Below, piece by piece: positions 7,097 to 16,025 of a DNA stretch of 17,697 bases. The notes beneath the pieces are model-generated. The model did no database searches. It was not told where the DNA came from and saw nothing but the letters and a program-made list of their open reading frames with translations. The stretch is from NCBI GenBank assembly GCA_040255575.1, contig JBDZVF010000076.1, positions 1 through 17,697 on the forward strand. Reading direction: 5' to 3'. Made by a program: the position numbers and the translations under genes. The stretch is from JADGHX01 sp040255575. Its GTDB lineage: Bacteria > Pseudomonadota > Gammaproteobacteria > Steroidobacterales > Steroidobacteraceae. How positions within the stretch are numbered: the stretch's first letter is position 1; each line of letters opens with the position of its first letter.

Positions 7097-7942
7097 TCAT
7101 GCAGAAGCCACCCGCAGGATGCCGAAGCTGCGGCGAATGTTGTAGGCGTCGCAGCGAGCCGCACTTGCAAGCCCGCCTTGGCGAGACCAATCCAGCGCAT
7201 GCGACGCAGGCCATAGCTGCGCTTGGTAGTGCCGAACACCTTTTCGATGCGGGCGCGCACATGGCGGACGGCCGCGTTGTGCGCGATCAGACGATCGAGA
7301 GCCTGGGGTCCACCCCAAGTGCCGGTCTGTATGGTGCATGGCCTGCCACCGCGGGCGAGGATCACCCCCTCGCACGTGCGGCTGGCAAAGGCGCTGTCGC
7401 CATAGACATCACCGGGTTCCGGCGGCAGCAAAACATCCAGCAGGGCCGCATCGTGCACGTTGGCGGTGGTCACTTCGACCGTCTCGATCAACGCTGCATC
7501 CTGGTCAGTGGTCATGTGTGCCTTGTAGCCATGCACGGGCTTGCGGCGGCGATGGCCAGCCCACCGTGCTTCGCCGTCGTGGTGAATGCCGGATGACGGG
7601 ATCAGCGTCGCGTCGACCAGCGTCCCCGTGCGCACCGTGACACCTTTGGTCTTCAATTGTCCGGTGATGGCGTCGAACAGCTGCCGATCCAGTCCGCGTT
7701 GAAACCAGCGCGACGCGGAACCGGACGAACGCGGTGCGTTCAGGTGTCGGCTCGCCGGCAGAAAAGCCGCAGAACCGCCGGAAGCTGGCGCGGTCGGCCA
7801 ACGCTTCCTCCAGCTTACCATCAGAGAGGTCGTGCCGGGTTGCCAACAGCATCGCCTTCAACAAGCTCAGTGGTGGCCACCCGGCTTCTCCGCGGTCCGA
7901 TGCGTAGATCCCATCAGGGGCGAGGGGAGTGGGCCTCGCCAA
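7097..7942 (-). pseudogene. IS5-family transposase, two frameshifts
   Basis: The N-part (TTG 7942 or a little upstream) has GWPPLSLLKAMLLA, LSDGKLEEALADRASFRRFCG and EPTPERTAFVRFR: the DUF772-type N-terminus of IS5-family transposases. An extra T in a TTT run near 7702-7704 shifts to QRGLDRQLFDAI, VDATLI (first catalytic Asp), GDVYGDSAF (second Asp) and RARIEKVFGTTKRSYG (catalytic Glu region). A missing base near 7154 separates this from the normal ending YNIRRSFGILRVASA at 7097. The catalytic residues can be traced, but the gene is split into three frames, so the copy is probably dead unless supplied in trans. No clean terminal repeats were identified. The 280 bp from here to 8222 show no recognisable gene. 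Confidence 0.82.
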
Positions 7943-8222
7943 ATCGGCAGCCCCAAACCTGCCCTCTACGTGGCACCGGGCGGAGCGGAGGTCCGGCCGG
8001 GGATTGGATGCCAGCTGGCGGCAATTTTAGTCGCGAATGGTCGTCGACCTGACCGTCGCGCAAGTTCAGCACGGTTTGGCCCAGGGCCGCTTCACACTCA
8101 GGCCTTCCTGGATAGGATCGATCGCTTCAATCTTCAATCCGCGATACAACGCTGTCATCTTCCGCAATCCTGACCCCCTGGCAGACGCGCGGGCAGCGAC
8201 CATGAGCACGCCATCTAATGGT

Positions 8223-11200
8223 CTAACGGAGGGGCGGCGGTGGTCTCAGATCGTAGGGATTGGAATGAGCTGCGCCGAACTTGCGGTTGCCCTCGAATCT
8301 AGCCACCGCGTTCAGCTCGCCACTGCCCGCAGGCGCGTGGTCGCTCCATGAGAAAGTGCCGGCCGAGGTCAGGGGCACAGTGACCCAGCGCGATTGTTGG
8401 TTGCTAAAAGCGAGGCGGATACGGATGGTGCCGCCGCCCGGGCTAGGGACGACTTTGCCGCCGAGATCGATCTGGTTGGAGGAGTACCATGCGCCCGAGA
8501 GGGTCGTCACGGTCTTCTCGCGCGGCTGAATTTCGTACTCCACACCGCCCCAACGTGCTGAGCTTTCCGCATCCTTCCGCCAGGCATGAATTCGGAAGCG
8601 CTGGTCATTTTCGCATCCCGTGCGGATGACGGACTCATCGAGCTCAAGCCTGCAATGGAAGATAGCCGTTTCTCCTGCTCTAATCTTACGCAAATAGCGA
8701 GTAACGGTGAGCCTCATGCCGTAAGGCAGTCCCTCGGGTTCGAGAAAGGCCACTTCCGGTGTGAGCCCACCATTGTAGACACTGAAGTCGAACTCGATGG
8801 GTGCGAAGGGGCTGGCGGAAAGCGCCTCGTATTTATCGACGTTCTTCTGCGCATGATTGTTGGCGAGCCAGACGTCGTCAGACCCCAGAGCAGCCCCTTT
8901 CGCATCTCTCGGAATCTTATAGTCCTCAATTTCAACTAGAATGCAGGTATGGCCGCTGAAACCCGCCGGCACATCCCATCGCACGGGAGCTTTCTGGGGA
9001 ATACCACCACCTGGCACTGAGAACACGGGTGGGGGGGGTAGAATTGGCCTGAGACCGCCACGACTTTTAGTATTCAGCGGCTTGCCGCCGTCGCCACCAC
9101 CGGGTGGTTCAAGATAGAAAAAGTTGAGTTTGACATCGCGGGCTTCCACTTGACCACGATTGCGAAGACGAGCCACCAACCAGTGTGGCTCGGCACCCTG
9201 ATTCGGTACGTAGATTGTCTCTCCCTGGTCAGTCGGCTGGCCGAGCGGATAATCGGGACTGTAGTTTTCCGGCTTGGGTTGGTTATTGCCCCACCAATCG
9301 ACCCAAAGATCAGGGCTTTTGTAGTACGGATCGCCAACGTCAAAGTAAAGGTCAACGAATTCCGCGTTATCCCTGGTCACCTTGATGTGGTAGACTTCGG
9401 TATCGCCTAGCACTACCTCGCGACGAATAACCTCTACTTTCACTCCTTTCACCGCCAATTCCGGTGCTAGGGCCAGATCGAATTGGTCACCGGGGTTCCT
9501 CAAGATATTCGCGGGATTAAGCAGATGTAGCGAGCGTCGGTAGAAGTTATTCACCGCAAATCGGTCGTCTAGACGCCATGTAATGCCTTGAGTTATTAAA
9601 ATGCCACCATCGCCTGGTAGGCCTGCGCTAAAATGAAGATAGCCGGCGCTGTTTTTAGCGTGCTCCCTCGCTTCTATCAGGCTAAAAACAGCACCGTCGC
9701 CTCCTAAATCGATCCATACCAGTTGAGCAACCGGGAAGCTATGAGGCACGCCAAAAACTTTGCGCGCGGCTGTCTCAAGTCCATTGTGCCAGATCTCGAT
9801 AGGGACCAGCAGTAGTTCGCGCGTGATTGTCCGCGCGGGGCGAGGCAATCCAATCGGGAAAACGCGTCCGTAATCTTCCGGCGTGCCCGCGCCATCCGGT
9901 ATCCAGTTGGCCTGCAGCTTATGGTAGCCGCAGTGATGCGAGAGCGCGGGGTCATCGTCCATCATGGACCAAGGGCCCATGTAGGCGAGTTCGTTGCGGT
10001 AACCGGTCTGCCAATAGAGGTCGCCAAAGCCAATGGCGTGGCCCAACTCATGGCAAACCACAGAGACGTTGAGTTCGCCCTTGGCATTTTTGATGAAAAC
10101 GAGGGCCCAAGTGCCGTTCTTCTGTACGTTTGGGGTATTGCGGTCTATTATAGTGTGTGGCCACTCTACTCCACGAAAGTCGAACGGGCGGCCCAGCGGC
10201 ATCACGCTCCACATCTCTGCAGGCTGCACACCAAACTTGGGCGTCGGCGGCTCTACTGGCATAATCATCACTGTCCCGAAGATGTCCAGCGCATTGAGAG
10301 ATTGGCCAGGCTGCCGCAAGCGATCGTTGGCAGCAGTGTAGGCGTCTCGTAACAAATCCTCTAGATCTCGCACCGCTGTCGCGTCGTTCAACGTCGTTGC
10401 GCTATTAGAAAGCGACGCCGAGGAGTTGAAGAGGGCCTCCAAACCCGAGGAGGCGCTCATCTTCACTTCGGCACCAGGCCCGCCGTAACGGTCTGCGATG
10501 CTGATCCTTGTGGTCAATCTGGAAGAAGTGACATCATAGCTGCAAGTAGGTGGATTTAGGATCCGGCTAGTATAGTCATAGCCGGGGTTTGCTTCTTGGG
10601 CGAGGAGTGCAGAATTTATTAGGTAGGTTTCCAGCTGGCCTGGGGCACTATATTTGATAGTGCCTGTGATAGCCGAAGTGAGACCCAGCGGGTCACCTCC
10701 CGGTGCCGTGCCCGTGGCACTTTTGACCTCGAGACGATTGCCCGATGTGCTGGCGGAACCGAAAGTCACCAGCAACCGACCGAAATCCCTCTCGACCTGC
10801 GGAATACGCACTGCTTTGGGGACGGCAAAGAGTCGGGGCGCAACGCCGACTGCTGCCTCCGCCGCTTTCATGGCGTCGTCGAGGTAGGTTGCCAGCTCGG
10901 CGAGCTTTCCGTTAACCGAAGCCAAGTCCGGTATGTCGAAGGTTTTGGATGGGAACGTTAGTTTAAGAGTCTTAGGGGCACCGGCAGGGGTGGTGACCTG
11001 CAATTCGAGTCGCTCTGTGCCCAGAAACTTCACTTGTGCTGGGAAAAATGTGAGATCGACCTTAAGACCTAATGCATAGAAGGGGAACGTAAGCGTTCCT
11101 TGGCTTCCACCGCCGCTAAGCGGAGTCGCTTGAATCGTCAGTGCCTCGCGTCCGTCGAAAATAACTTCGTCGGTCGCACTCACAGCGTTCTTGGCGAGCT

Positions 11201-13010
11201 CTAAGGTGGCAGGCACATAAACAGGGTAAAAATAGTCAGCGAGCTTGCGAGGCAATTGCAGCGGGCCACCCGCGGGACCCACGTCCACACCAAACACCTT
11301 GATCGTGACGTCGTTCAATGAGCCAAAGCTATTTTCGTGATAATAGTCGCGAACCTCGGCTTCCATCGTTCTTCGAATGAACGCCCCGAATCCGCTCAAA
11401 TTGGGAGTCGAAAAAACCTGACCAGTCTCTATCACTGGGAGCAGCACAGCACTGATGGAAGTAGGCGCGCCACTCTGTCCGTGTGAGCGCGCTCTCTGCC
11501 CGATGAAGGTCTTTGTTTCTTCCGGTTCTACGGTGAAATCCTTTAGCGCTGGCCGCATTGTCGTTACTAGTTCATGCACATCGTGCAACACCCAGTCTTT
11601 CGACCCGCGAACGTACATAGCGATGTTTGACGACTCTTCAGTTGCCAGCAGCAGAGCTCCGCCGCGTTCGAACCGCCATTCACTTACTAGGTTCATATCA
11701 GCCGAAAGTAGTGCGACGTTTTGCGCCGAGCGGTCTGCGGCCAAGAAATAGCCGCCCGCCTGTTGCAGGGAGTCCACCTTCCAGAAAAGGTTGCGCCCGC
11801 AAGGTACCCGGCCGCCGCCCGGCGGATGATTCGTCACCTCGCTACCATTACCAACTACCGTGCCACCCCCGGGACCGGGTGCGCCGGTCTGGCCATCGTA
11901 GCCGGAGTCATTGCCTCCAGGTTGACCAGCGCCCGGATGCTGTGGCCCTTGCTGGCCTGAGGGAGTCTCCAGGCCCAAGGGAGTTTCAGCTCTTGGTTCG
12001 TCCGCAGTGGGAGACATGCAGACGCAGCAGCAGCAGCTACGCGAGTGAGGGGGAGGACGGGCAGCCTCGCCAGTCACTTCCATTCGTTCTGCGCCTCGGC
12101 GCGAATTGAATGCGAGGGGCCCGGCGCTTGTCGTGCGCACCTCCAACCCGAGGCCCAGCGAACTCACCTTTTTCGCGAGGGGATCGGCAATAAGAATCCG
12201 CTGTCCGGCTTGGTCCAGCGATAGCGTCATGTCCGTATGACTAAGGGTGCGCTCGGAAACAACTTCACGCCGGCGCAGATCAATACCTACGAGCTGTCCC
12301 TGCCGAGTATCGCCTCTTTTGACCAGCGCATAAGCCTGCGCGCCTCCCGCCACGATCGCGCTGGCTGCGCCCGGGAGTTCACAGATGGTCGTGACCTGCT
12401 GACCGCGCGCAAGGCAGAGGACATGACGCTCACATTCATCGACTGCTACGGCGATGCCCAATGCGGAATCAGCGAGGGCACGAGCAGAGCCTGGCAACGA
12501 GTGACGTGCAATCTCTCGTGCCGCCGCAGAGGCGGGTCCCCGCACTATCTCGAAGACAGTGAGCGTAGCGCCGCTGGCGAGCGCGATGGCGTTTCCCCCG
12601 TCCACCAGTGCGGCGAGCGTTCCGGCGGGAAGCGATGTCGGGAGGCCGTTACCGGCGCCGATGATCCCGGGCTGGGTGCCACCCGTGATGTTGAGCTGAA
12701 TACGGGCGACGGCCTCGCCGCCAAGATCATGCGCTTTTAGGGCTGTTACCAACTCCTGGAGGGCCTTCAAGACATCGGCGTCGTCGTTCGCTTTGGCAGC
12801 TTCAACCTTTTCCGCCAGCACGCTGGCCTGACTTTTGGACGTCGGGTCTTCTTCCGCAGCTGTGATAGCCTTGCTGATCGGCGCCGTCTCACCCCACTTC
12901 CGACGGATCACGGTCTTGAGGCCTTCATAGGCGCTTTTGACAGCATCGTTCAGTGTGTCGCTGGCCAGACCAGGAAGAACGGCCATGATAGCCGTCGTTA
13001 TCGGGTCCAT
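8223..13010 (-). CDS. Giant M6-like zinc metallopeptidase with N-terminal signalling-type module, 1595 aa
   Basis: The start is ATG 13010 (MDPITTAIMA), set by GGGAGG 7 bases upstream. Domains in order: residues 1-100 are a helical module (DAVKSAYEGLKTVI, then an acidic helix and LKALQELVTALK). Residues 103-121 are a Gly-rich motif (RIQLNITGG, GIIGAGN). About 125-310 and 405-480 are propeller-like strands, split by a Cys run (326-331) and a Gly/Pro/Gln-rich linker. About 515-1150 form an M6-like peptidase domain with VRDYYHENSFGSL and the zinc site H987-E988-L-G-H991, G994 and D997, followed by GPWSMMDDD. About 1200-1340 are CARDB-like (HWLVARLRNRGQVEARDV), and a final Ig-like beta domain ends PPPPLR. 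There is no signal peptide or membrane helix, unlike typical secreted M6 enzymes. The zinc site is complete, so activity is plausible. The substrate is unknown. Confidence 0.85.
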   Translation of the reverse strand: MDPITTAIMAVLPGLASDTLNDAVKSAYEGLKTVIRRKWGETAPISKAITAAEEDPTSKSQASVLAEKVEAAKANDDADVLKALQELVTALKAHDLGGEAVARIQLNITGGTQPGIIGAGNGLPTSLPAGTLAALVDGGNAIALASGATLTVFEIVRGPASAAAREIARHSLPGSARALADSALGIAVAVDECERHVLCLARGQQVTTICELPGAASAIVAGGAQAYALVKRGDTRQGQLVGIDLRRREVVSERTLSHTDMTLSLDQAGQRILIADPLAKKVSSLGLGLEVRTTSAGPLAFNSRRGAERMEVTGEAARPPPHSRSCCCCVCMSPTADEPRAETPLGLETPSGQQGPQHPGAGQPGGNDSGYDGQTGAPGPGGGTVVGNGSEVTNHPPGGGRVPCGRNLFWKVDSLQQAGGYFLAADRSAQNVALLSADMNLVSEWRFERGGALLLATEESSNIAMYVRGSKDWVLHDVHELVTTMRPALKDFTVEPEETKTFIGQRARSHGQSGAPTSISAVLLPVIETGQVFSTPNLSGFGAFIRRTMEAEVRDYYHENSFGSLNDVTIKVFGVDVGPAGGPLQLPRKLADYFYPVYVPATLELAKNAVSATDEVIFDGREALTIQATPLSGGGSQGTLTFPFYALGLKVDLTFFPAQVKFLGTERLELQVTTPAGAPKTLKLTFPSKTFDIPDLASVNGKLAELATYLDDAMKAAEAAVGVAPRLFAVPKAVRIPQVERDFGRLLVTFGSASTSGNRLEVKSATGTAPGGDPLGLTSAITGTIKYSAPGQLETYLINSALLAQEANPGYDYTSRILNPPTCSYDVTSSRLTTRISIADRYGGPGAEVKMSASSGLEALFNSSASLSNSATTLNDATAVRDLEDLLRDAYTAANDRLRQPGQSLNALDIFGTVMIMPVEPPTPKFGVQPAEMWSVMPLGRPFDFRGVEWPHTIIDRNTPNVQKNGTWALVFIKNAKGELNVSVVCHELGHAIGFGDLYWQTGYRNELAYMGPWSMMDDDPALSHHCGYHKLQANWIPDGAGTPEDYGRVFPIGLPRPARTITRELLLVPIEIWHNGLETAARKVFGVPHSFPVAQLVWIDLGGDGAVFSLIEAREHAKNSAGYLHFSAGLPGDGGILITQGITWRLDDRFAVNNFYRRSLHLLNPANILRNPGDQFDLALAPELAVKGVKVEVIRREVVLGDTEVYHIKVTRDNAEFVDLYFDVGDPYYKSPDLWVDWWGNNQPKPENYSPDYPLGQPTDQGETIYVPNQGAEPHWLVARLRNRGQVEARDVKLNFFYLEPPGGGDGGKPLNTKSRGGLRPILPPPPVFSVPGGGIPQKAPVRWDVPAGFSGHTCILVEIEDYKIPRDAKGAALGSDDVWLANNHAQKNVDKYEALSASPFAPIEFDFSVYNGGLTPEVAFLEPEGLPYGMRLTVTRYLRKIRAGETAIFHCRLELDESVIRTGCENDQRFRIHAWRKDAESSARWGGVEYEIQPREKTVTTLSGAWYSSNQIDLGGKVVPSPGGGTIRIRLAFSNQQSRWVTVPLTSAGTFSWSDHAPAGSGELNAVARFEGNRKFGAAHSNPYDLRPPPPLR
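9031..9038. repeat. G8 homopolymer inside the giant peptidase gene
   Basis: Eight consecutive G on plus (C8 in the coding strand) encode part of the proline run ILPPPPVFS between the CARDB-like and following beta domains. Tracts of this length are prone to slippage. A one-base change would truncate the C-terminal beta domains but leave the peptidase domain intact. Confidence 0.6.
12024..12035 (-). repeat. (TGC)4 triplet repeat encoding a Cys run
   Basis: The coding strand reads four TGC codons, then GTC TGC, giving CCCCVC at residues 326-331 of the giant peptidase. It sits at the start of a low-complexity linker. Triplet copy-number change would alter the number of cysteines without a frameshift. 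Confidence 0.6.
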
Positions 13011-13017
13011 CGTTCCG

Positions 13018-13023
13018 CCTCCC
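13018..13023 (-). promoter_or_regulatory. Ribosome binding site GGGAGG fixing the giant peptidase start
   Basis: The minus strand reads TTGGGAGGCGGAACGATG. GGGAGG lies 7 bases before ATG 13010. The alternative TTG at 13025 would place the Shine-Dalgarno inside the coding region. Confidence 0.75.
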
Positions 13024-13366
13024 AAGCTGTTTTATTTGGACCGATGATGCCCAGAAGCATCGCGAGGGTCTATCGAAATAGCTGCGCCGCGCGAGACGAG
13101 TCCCTCCCCCGATCCGGAGTCTTGCGTATGATAACGCCCGTTGCCGGGTGTGAGATCGAGGCTGCGTGGAACTTCCGTCTCCTGGAGCAGTAAGCCATGC
13201 TTCAATTGTGCGAGCGAAGTCTCGTAGAGGGGCAGGGGAAGGCAAAATCATTCTCTGCTCGGCAGAATCGACAGCTCCGCCTTGAGATGACAGGCGGGAA
13301 GGGGAAAACCTCCTCTTCAATGGTGGGGGCGGCGCTAGCGGTCCGATTACGAGAACCAAGTGGCTG

Positions 13367-13597
13367 TCATTGGGCTCGGCGCTTGATTTCTAGCCGCACC
13401 TGGTCGCAACGAGAGCGTGCGAGTTGAACCCTCTCACAGGGCCAAACTGTTGCAGCAACCATCAGCCCGGCATCCCGGGTCGCGATGGCTGCTTCCAGCC
13501 GAGCCGTGCCGTCCTCCCGCTTCCCAAACTCGGCTAGCGATTCGGCGAGACAGCCCGGCGAGGGAAGCACGCCGTTTATAATAGAAGCCTGAACCAT
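13367..13597 (-). pseudogene. Remnant of a TPR-repeat protein gene
   Basis: A 76-codon minus-strand frame contains LAEFGKREDGTARLEAAIA followed by a degraded stretch and ERVQLARS. This matches the pattern of a repeat common in alphaproteobacterial TPR proteins (LGERESGTARLEEAVAAYREAL, then RERVPLDWA). Only about one repeat is visible, with an unrelated N-terminus and C-terminus. It lies upstream of, and on the same strand as, the giant peptidase gene. It could be a scar of a lost neighbour. The resemblance is recalled, so this is a tentative call. Confidence 0.45.
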
Positions 13598-13680
13598 GCT
13601 TTGGGTGGCGCGGAGCTGCGGAGCAATGGATATTGCTTTTGAGCTGACGATGGATTGCCTGGCTGAGGGAGGCGGATGTT

Positions 13681-15930
13681 ATGAGCGATGATCCAACTAT
13701 ACATTGGACCTTGGCAAACTTTTTTGGGATTCTGGTCGATGAGGTCCAAGATGCGTGGTTCTCCGGTCATGTGAACGATGTCCTTGAGTTCGATGCCGGG
13801 TTGTTGGTGGCAACGGACACTGGGGGTGTCTGGCTGGTCCCAGACGGTGGTGGCCCTGGCTTGCCCTTGTCGAACGAGTGGAGCAACCCTGATATCAATT
13901 GCCTGGTGCTTGGACCGCATGGTCCAAGACATGTCTTTGCGGGTTGCAGAGAGGGTATTATTCGCGAAACGGACCTGTCGGAACTCGCCCCCTTTTTTCA
14001 GTGGCGGGAGGTCGTTGACCCACTTCCCGCCGATGCCGGTGATGTCAAACGCATCGTGATAATCCGCAATCTGCGCCGCATTGTTGCGGCATGCTCGGGT
14101 GGGCTGTACTGGGCGACGATCCCCCCGGGGGATGGACCAACCCCCCCGCGCACAAAATATGATTGGCGGCAAGCCACGGTGGAGCGCGCCGAAACAACGC
14201 GCCAGGGGTTTTGGGACGTCGCAATCGGGGCCATTAACAACCACGAGACTCGCTCGAATCTGGAGGACCGCACTGTCATAACCATCGTGGCAGGGGGACT
14301 CGGAGAGGGGGGTATATATGTTGGGCAGTGGGACGAGTCCGGCGACCTGGTTATGCGGCGAGCAACCATCCATAATGATGATGGGACGGATGCGACAGGG
14401 CTGTACGTGCTCATGGGGAGCTGCTCTGTCGCATCGTGCGAGTCGCGCCCGACTACCCTCTACGCTGGATGCGCATGGAAGCTTGGCAGGCTGTTTCGCG
14501 TTCTAGGCTCTAAGGATGGTGGGCGTTCGTGGGGGATTCTCGGTCAACACGTCGTCGACGCCGATTATGATCTCAGCGATTTGGCAGGAGACCAAGGCGA
14601 TTATAACAACTGTATCGCGGTGGCGCCGAAGAATCCGGGTTTGGTCCTGCTTGGCTGGGTCTCGCTGTTTCTAACCATTGATGGTGGCAGCACATGGCGC
14701 CTGGTTAAGGATCGGCATCTTCATTCCGACGTCCATGCACTGCGCTTCGGCGCTCACGATCCGGACACTATTGGTAACGTGTTCATTGGTAGTGATGGCG
14801 GCGTCGCCCGGATGAATCTGGACAATTTCCTCAATCCGCCAGGGTCCGCATTCCAAAGCAACTACAACCGGCAATTGCCAACACTGCAGTGCCTCGAAAC
14901 GCGCGCAGAGGAGCGATATTTTGGTACGCTGGGTGCGTCCAAGTCAATTCCAGGAATCATCGCGACCGGCACTCAAGATAACGGCAACCTGCGCTGCCTG
15001 CTCGGACCATCGCCGACGCCATGGGTCGACATTGATGGAGGCGATGGGGCGTGGAACGCCTTTACCGCAAGTGGGACCTACCTGCACAACACATTGTATG
15101 GACCGGTCGCTGGGACTCTGCTGAATGCGGCTGCAGAGGATATCAGTTCGGTGGTTATTCCTGTCGCGGTGCCGTCAAGCACCGCTCTTTACCAGCCGTT
15201 TGGCGAAACGGTATCGCATCCCACCTTCCACAACGCTGCGGGCCATCGGATCCAAGCAGTTGGGGCGGTTAAGAACGAAATTTTCGCCCTGTATCTGGAT
15301 GAGTCCAATGCCTTGTATTGGAACGCCGTAGGGTCAATCCCGTCCGGCCAGGTTATCGCATCGTTGGCCTCATTTCACGGCGGCACTATTTTCGTCGGGA
15401 CACAAACCGGGGAGATGTACGCCGTGGACACCAGGCTCGGTACAACCTTGGCGCTCCCTGTGGAGTTGCCCAAACCAGTCCCGAGCGCGAAGGTCACGGG
15501 CGGCTATATCAATCGTATCGTCGCCTTCAGTGAGTCTGACGCGTTTGCCTTGATGAATGGTGCGACGGCAAGTTATGTCACATTTAGCCCCAAGAAGGGG
15601 ATGGTAACCACCAAAGTCTCATCGTTTGTGGTTCTCAAGCTCGACGTCCTGAAGTGGATCGTCACACCCGGCTTTGGTCTGATGAACGAACGCATGTTGG
15701 GGCTGGAAGCCGTCGCATTGCCACAGTCACGGGTTCCTCGTGCATTGTTTGTCTCCACGGACGATCGTGTATACATCAGCCGCGATGATGGAGCCACGTG
15801 GCAGCGGGCCTCTCTTGGGTTGCCACGTTTTCCGCATTGTGCCGACTTGCGCTTCGTAAGCTTCGCGACAGAGGCTCACCTCTATCTCAGCACCTTTGGC
15901 AGGTCCGTCTGGATGGCTAAACTGCGATAA
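13681..15930 (+). CDS. BNR/Asp-box (sortilin/VPS10-like) beta-propeller protein, 749 aa
   Basis: This is probably a binding or scaffold propeller of the sialidase/VPS10 superfamily. Three Asp boxes (S/T-x-D-x-G-x-T/S-W) are clear: SKDGGRSW (277-284), TIDGGSTW (332-339) and SRDDGATW (700-707). Further blade signatures are IGSDGGVARM (369-378), GTQDNGN (430-436) and IDGGDGAW (451-458), seen in large BNR glycosidase-like and VPS10-type proteins. The ending YLSTFGRSVWMAKL is the usual last-strand closure. No signal peptide, membrane helix or obvious catalytic dyad is seen, so enzymatic activity is not claimed. The start ATG 13681 has GGAGG about 8 bases upstream. The gene is divergent from the giant peptidase, and its 3' end is followed 30 bases later by an IS3 element. 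Confidence 0.85.
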   Translation: MSDDPTIHWTLANFFGILVDEVQDAWFSGHVNDVLEFDAGLLVATDTGGVWLVPDGGGPGLPLSNEWSNPDINCLVLGPHGPRHVFAGCREGIIRETDLSELAPFFQWREVVDPLPADAGDVKRIVIIRNLRRIVAACSGGLYWATIPPGDGPTPPRTKYDWRQATVERAETTRQGFWDVAIGAINNHETRSNLEDRTVITIVAGGLGEGGIYVGQWDESGDLVMRRATIHNDDGTDATGLYVLMGSCSVASCESRPTTLYAGCAWKLGRLFRVLGSKDGGRSWGILGQHVVDADYDLSDLAGDQGDYNNCIAVAPKNPGLVLLGWVSLFLTIDGGSTWRLVKDRHLHSDVHALRFGAHDPDTIGNVFIGSDGGVARMNLDNFLNPPGSAFQSNYNRQLPTLQCLETRAEERYFGTLGASKSIPGIIATGTQDNGNLRCLLGPSPTPWVDIDGGDGAWNAFTASGTYLHNTLYGPVAGTLLNAAAEDISSVVIPVAVPSSTALYQPFGETVSHPTFHNAAGHRIQAVGAVKNEIFALYLDESNALYWNAVGSIPSGQVIASLASFHGGTIFVGTQTGEMYAVDTRLGTTLALPVELPKPVPSAKVTGGYINRIVAFSESDAFALMNGATASYVTFSPKKGMVTTKVSSFVVLKLDVLKWIVTPGFGLMNERMLGLEAVALPQSRVPRALFVSTDDRVYISRDDGATWQRASLGLPRFPHCADLRFVSFATEAHLYLSTFGRSVWMAKLR

Positions 15931-16025
15931 GCCGTTTGCACAGAGGTGGCTGGGCGAATCTGAACAGTCCGATAATTGGAATCCCTGCCTGATTGCGGCG
16001 CCGGTGCCGCGTAGCAGGAGGGAAA

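Larger units (their letters stand above)
13011..13680. other. Divergent intergenic region between giant peptidase and propeller gene
   Basis: This 670-bp stretch separates the two divergent genes and must carry their promoters. A TATAAT-like hexamer lies at 13577-13582 on plus but has no matching -35 at normal spacing. It also falls inside the TPR remnant, so it may be chance. A small stem (acgcccg, ttgc, cgggtgt, 13134-13151) is the only clear fold. Apart from the TPR remnant at 13367-13597 no gene was recognised. Confidence 0.5.

Noticed and set aside
7020..8060. Terminal inverted repeats of the IS5-family element
   Set aside because: Short matches such as gcattgg/gatgcc were compared but are not in a consistent inverted orientation, so no element boundaries are claimed.
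8066..8158. A 30-codon minus-strand frame (MTALYRGLKIEAIDP...) between the IS5 remnant and the giant gene
   Set aside because: The ribosome site is weak, no family is recognised and there is no supporting context, so it may be chance.
12925..13359. A 144-codon minus-strand frame overlapping the start of the giant peptidase gene
   Set aside because: It runs through the peptidase ribosome site in another frame and has a composition without domain motifs, so it is most likely a shadow.
13577..13582. TATAAT hexamer as the propeller gene promoter
   Set aside because: No -35 box at normal spacing, and it lies inside the TPR-like remnant. It was kept only as a remark in the intergenic entry.
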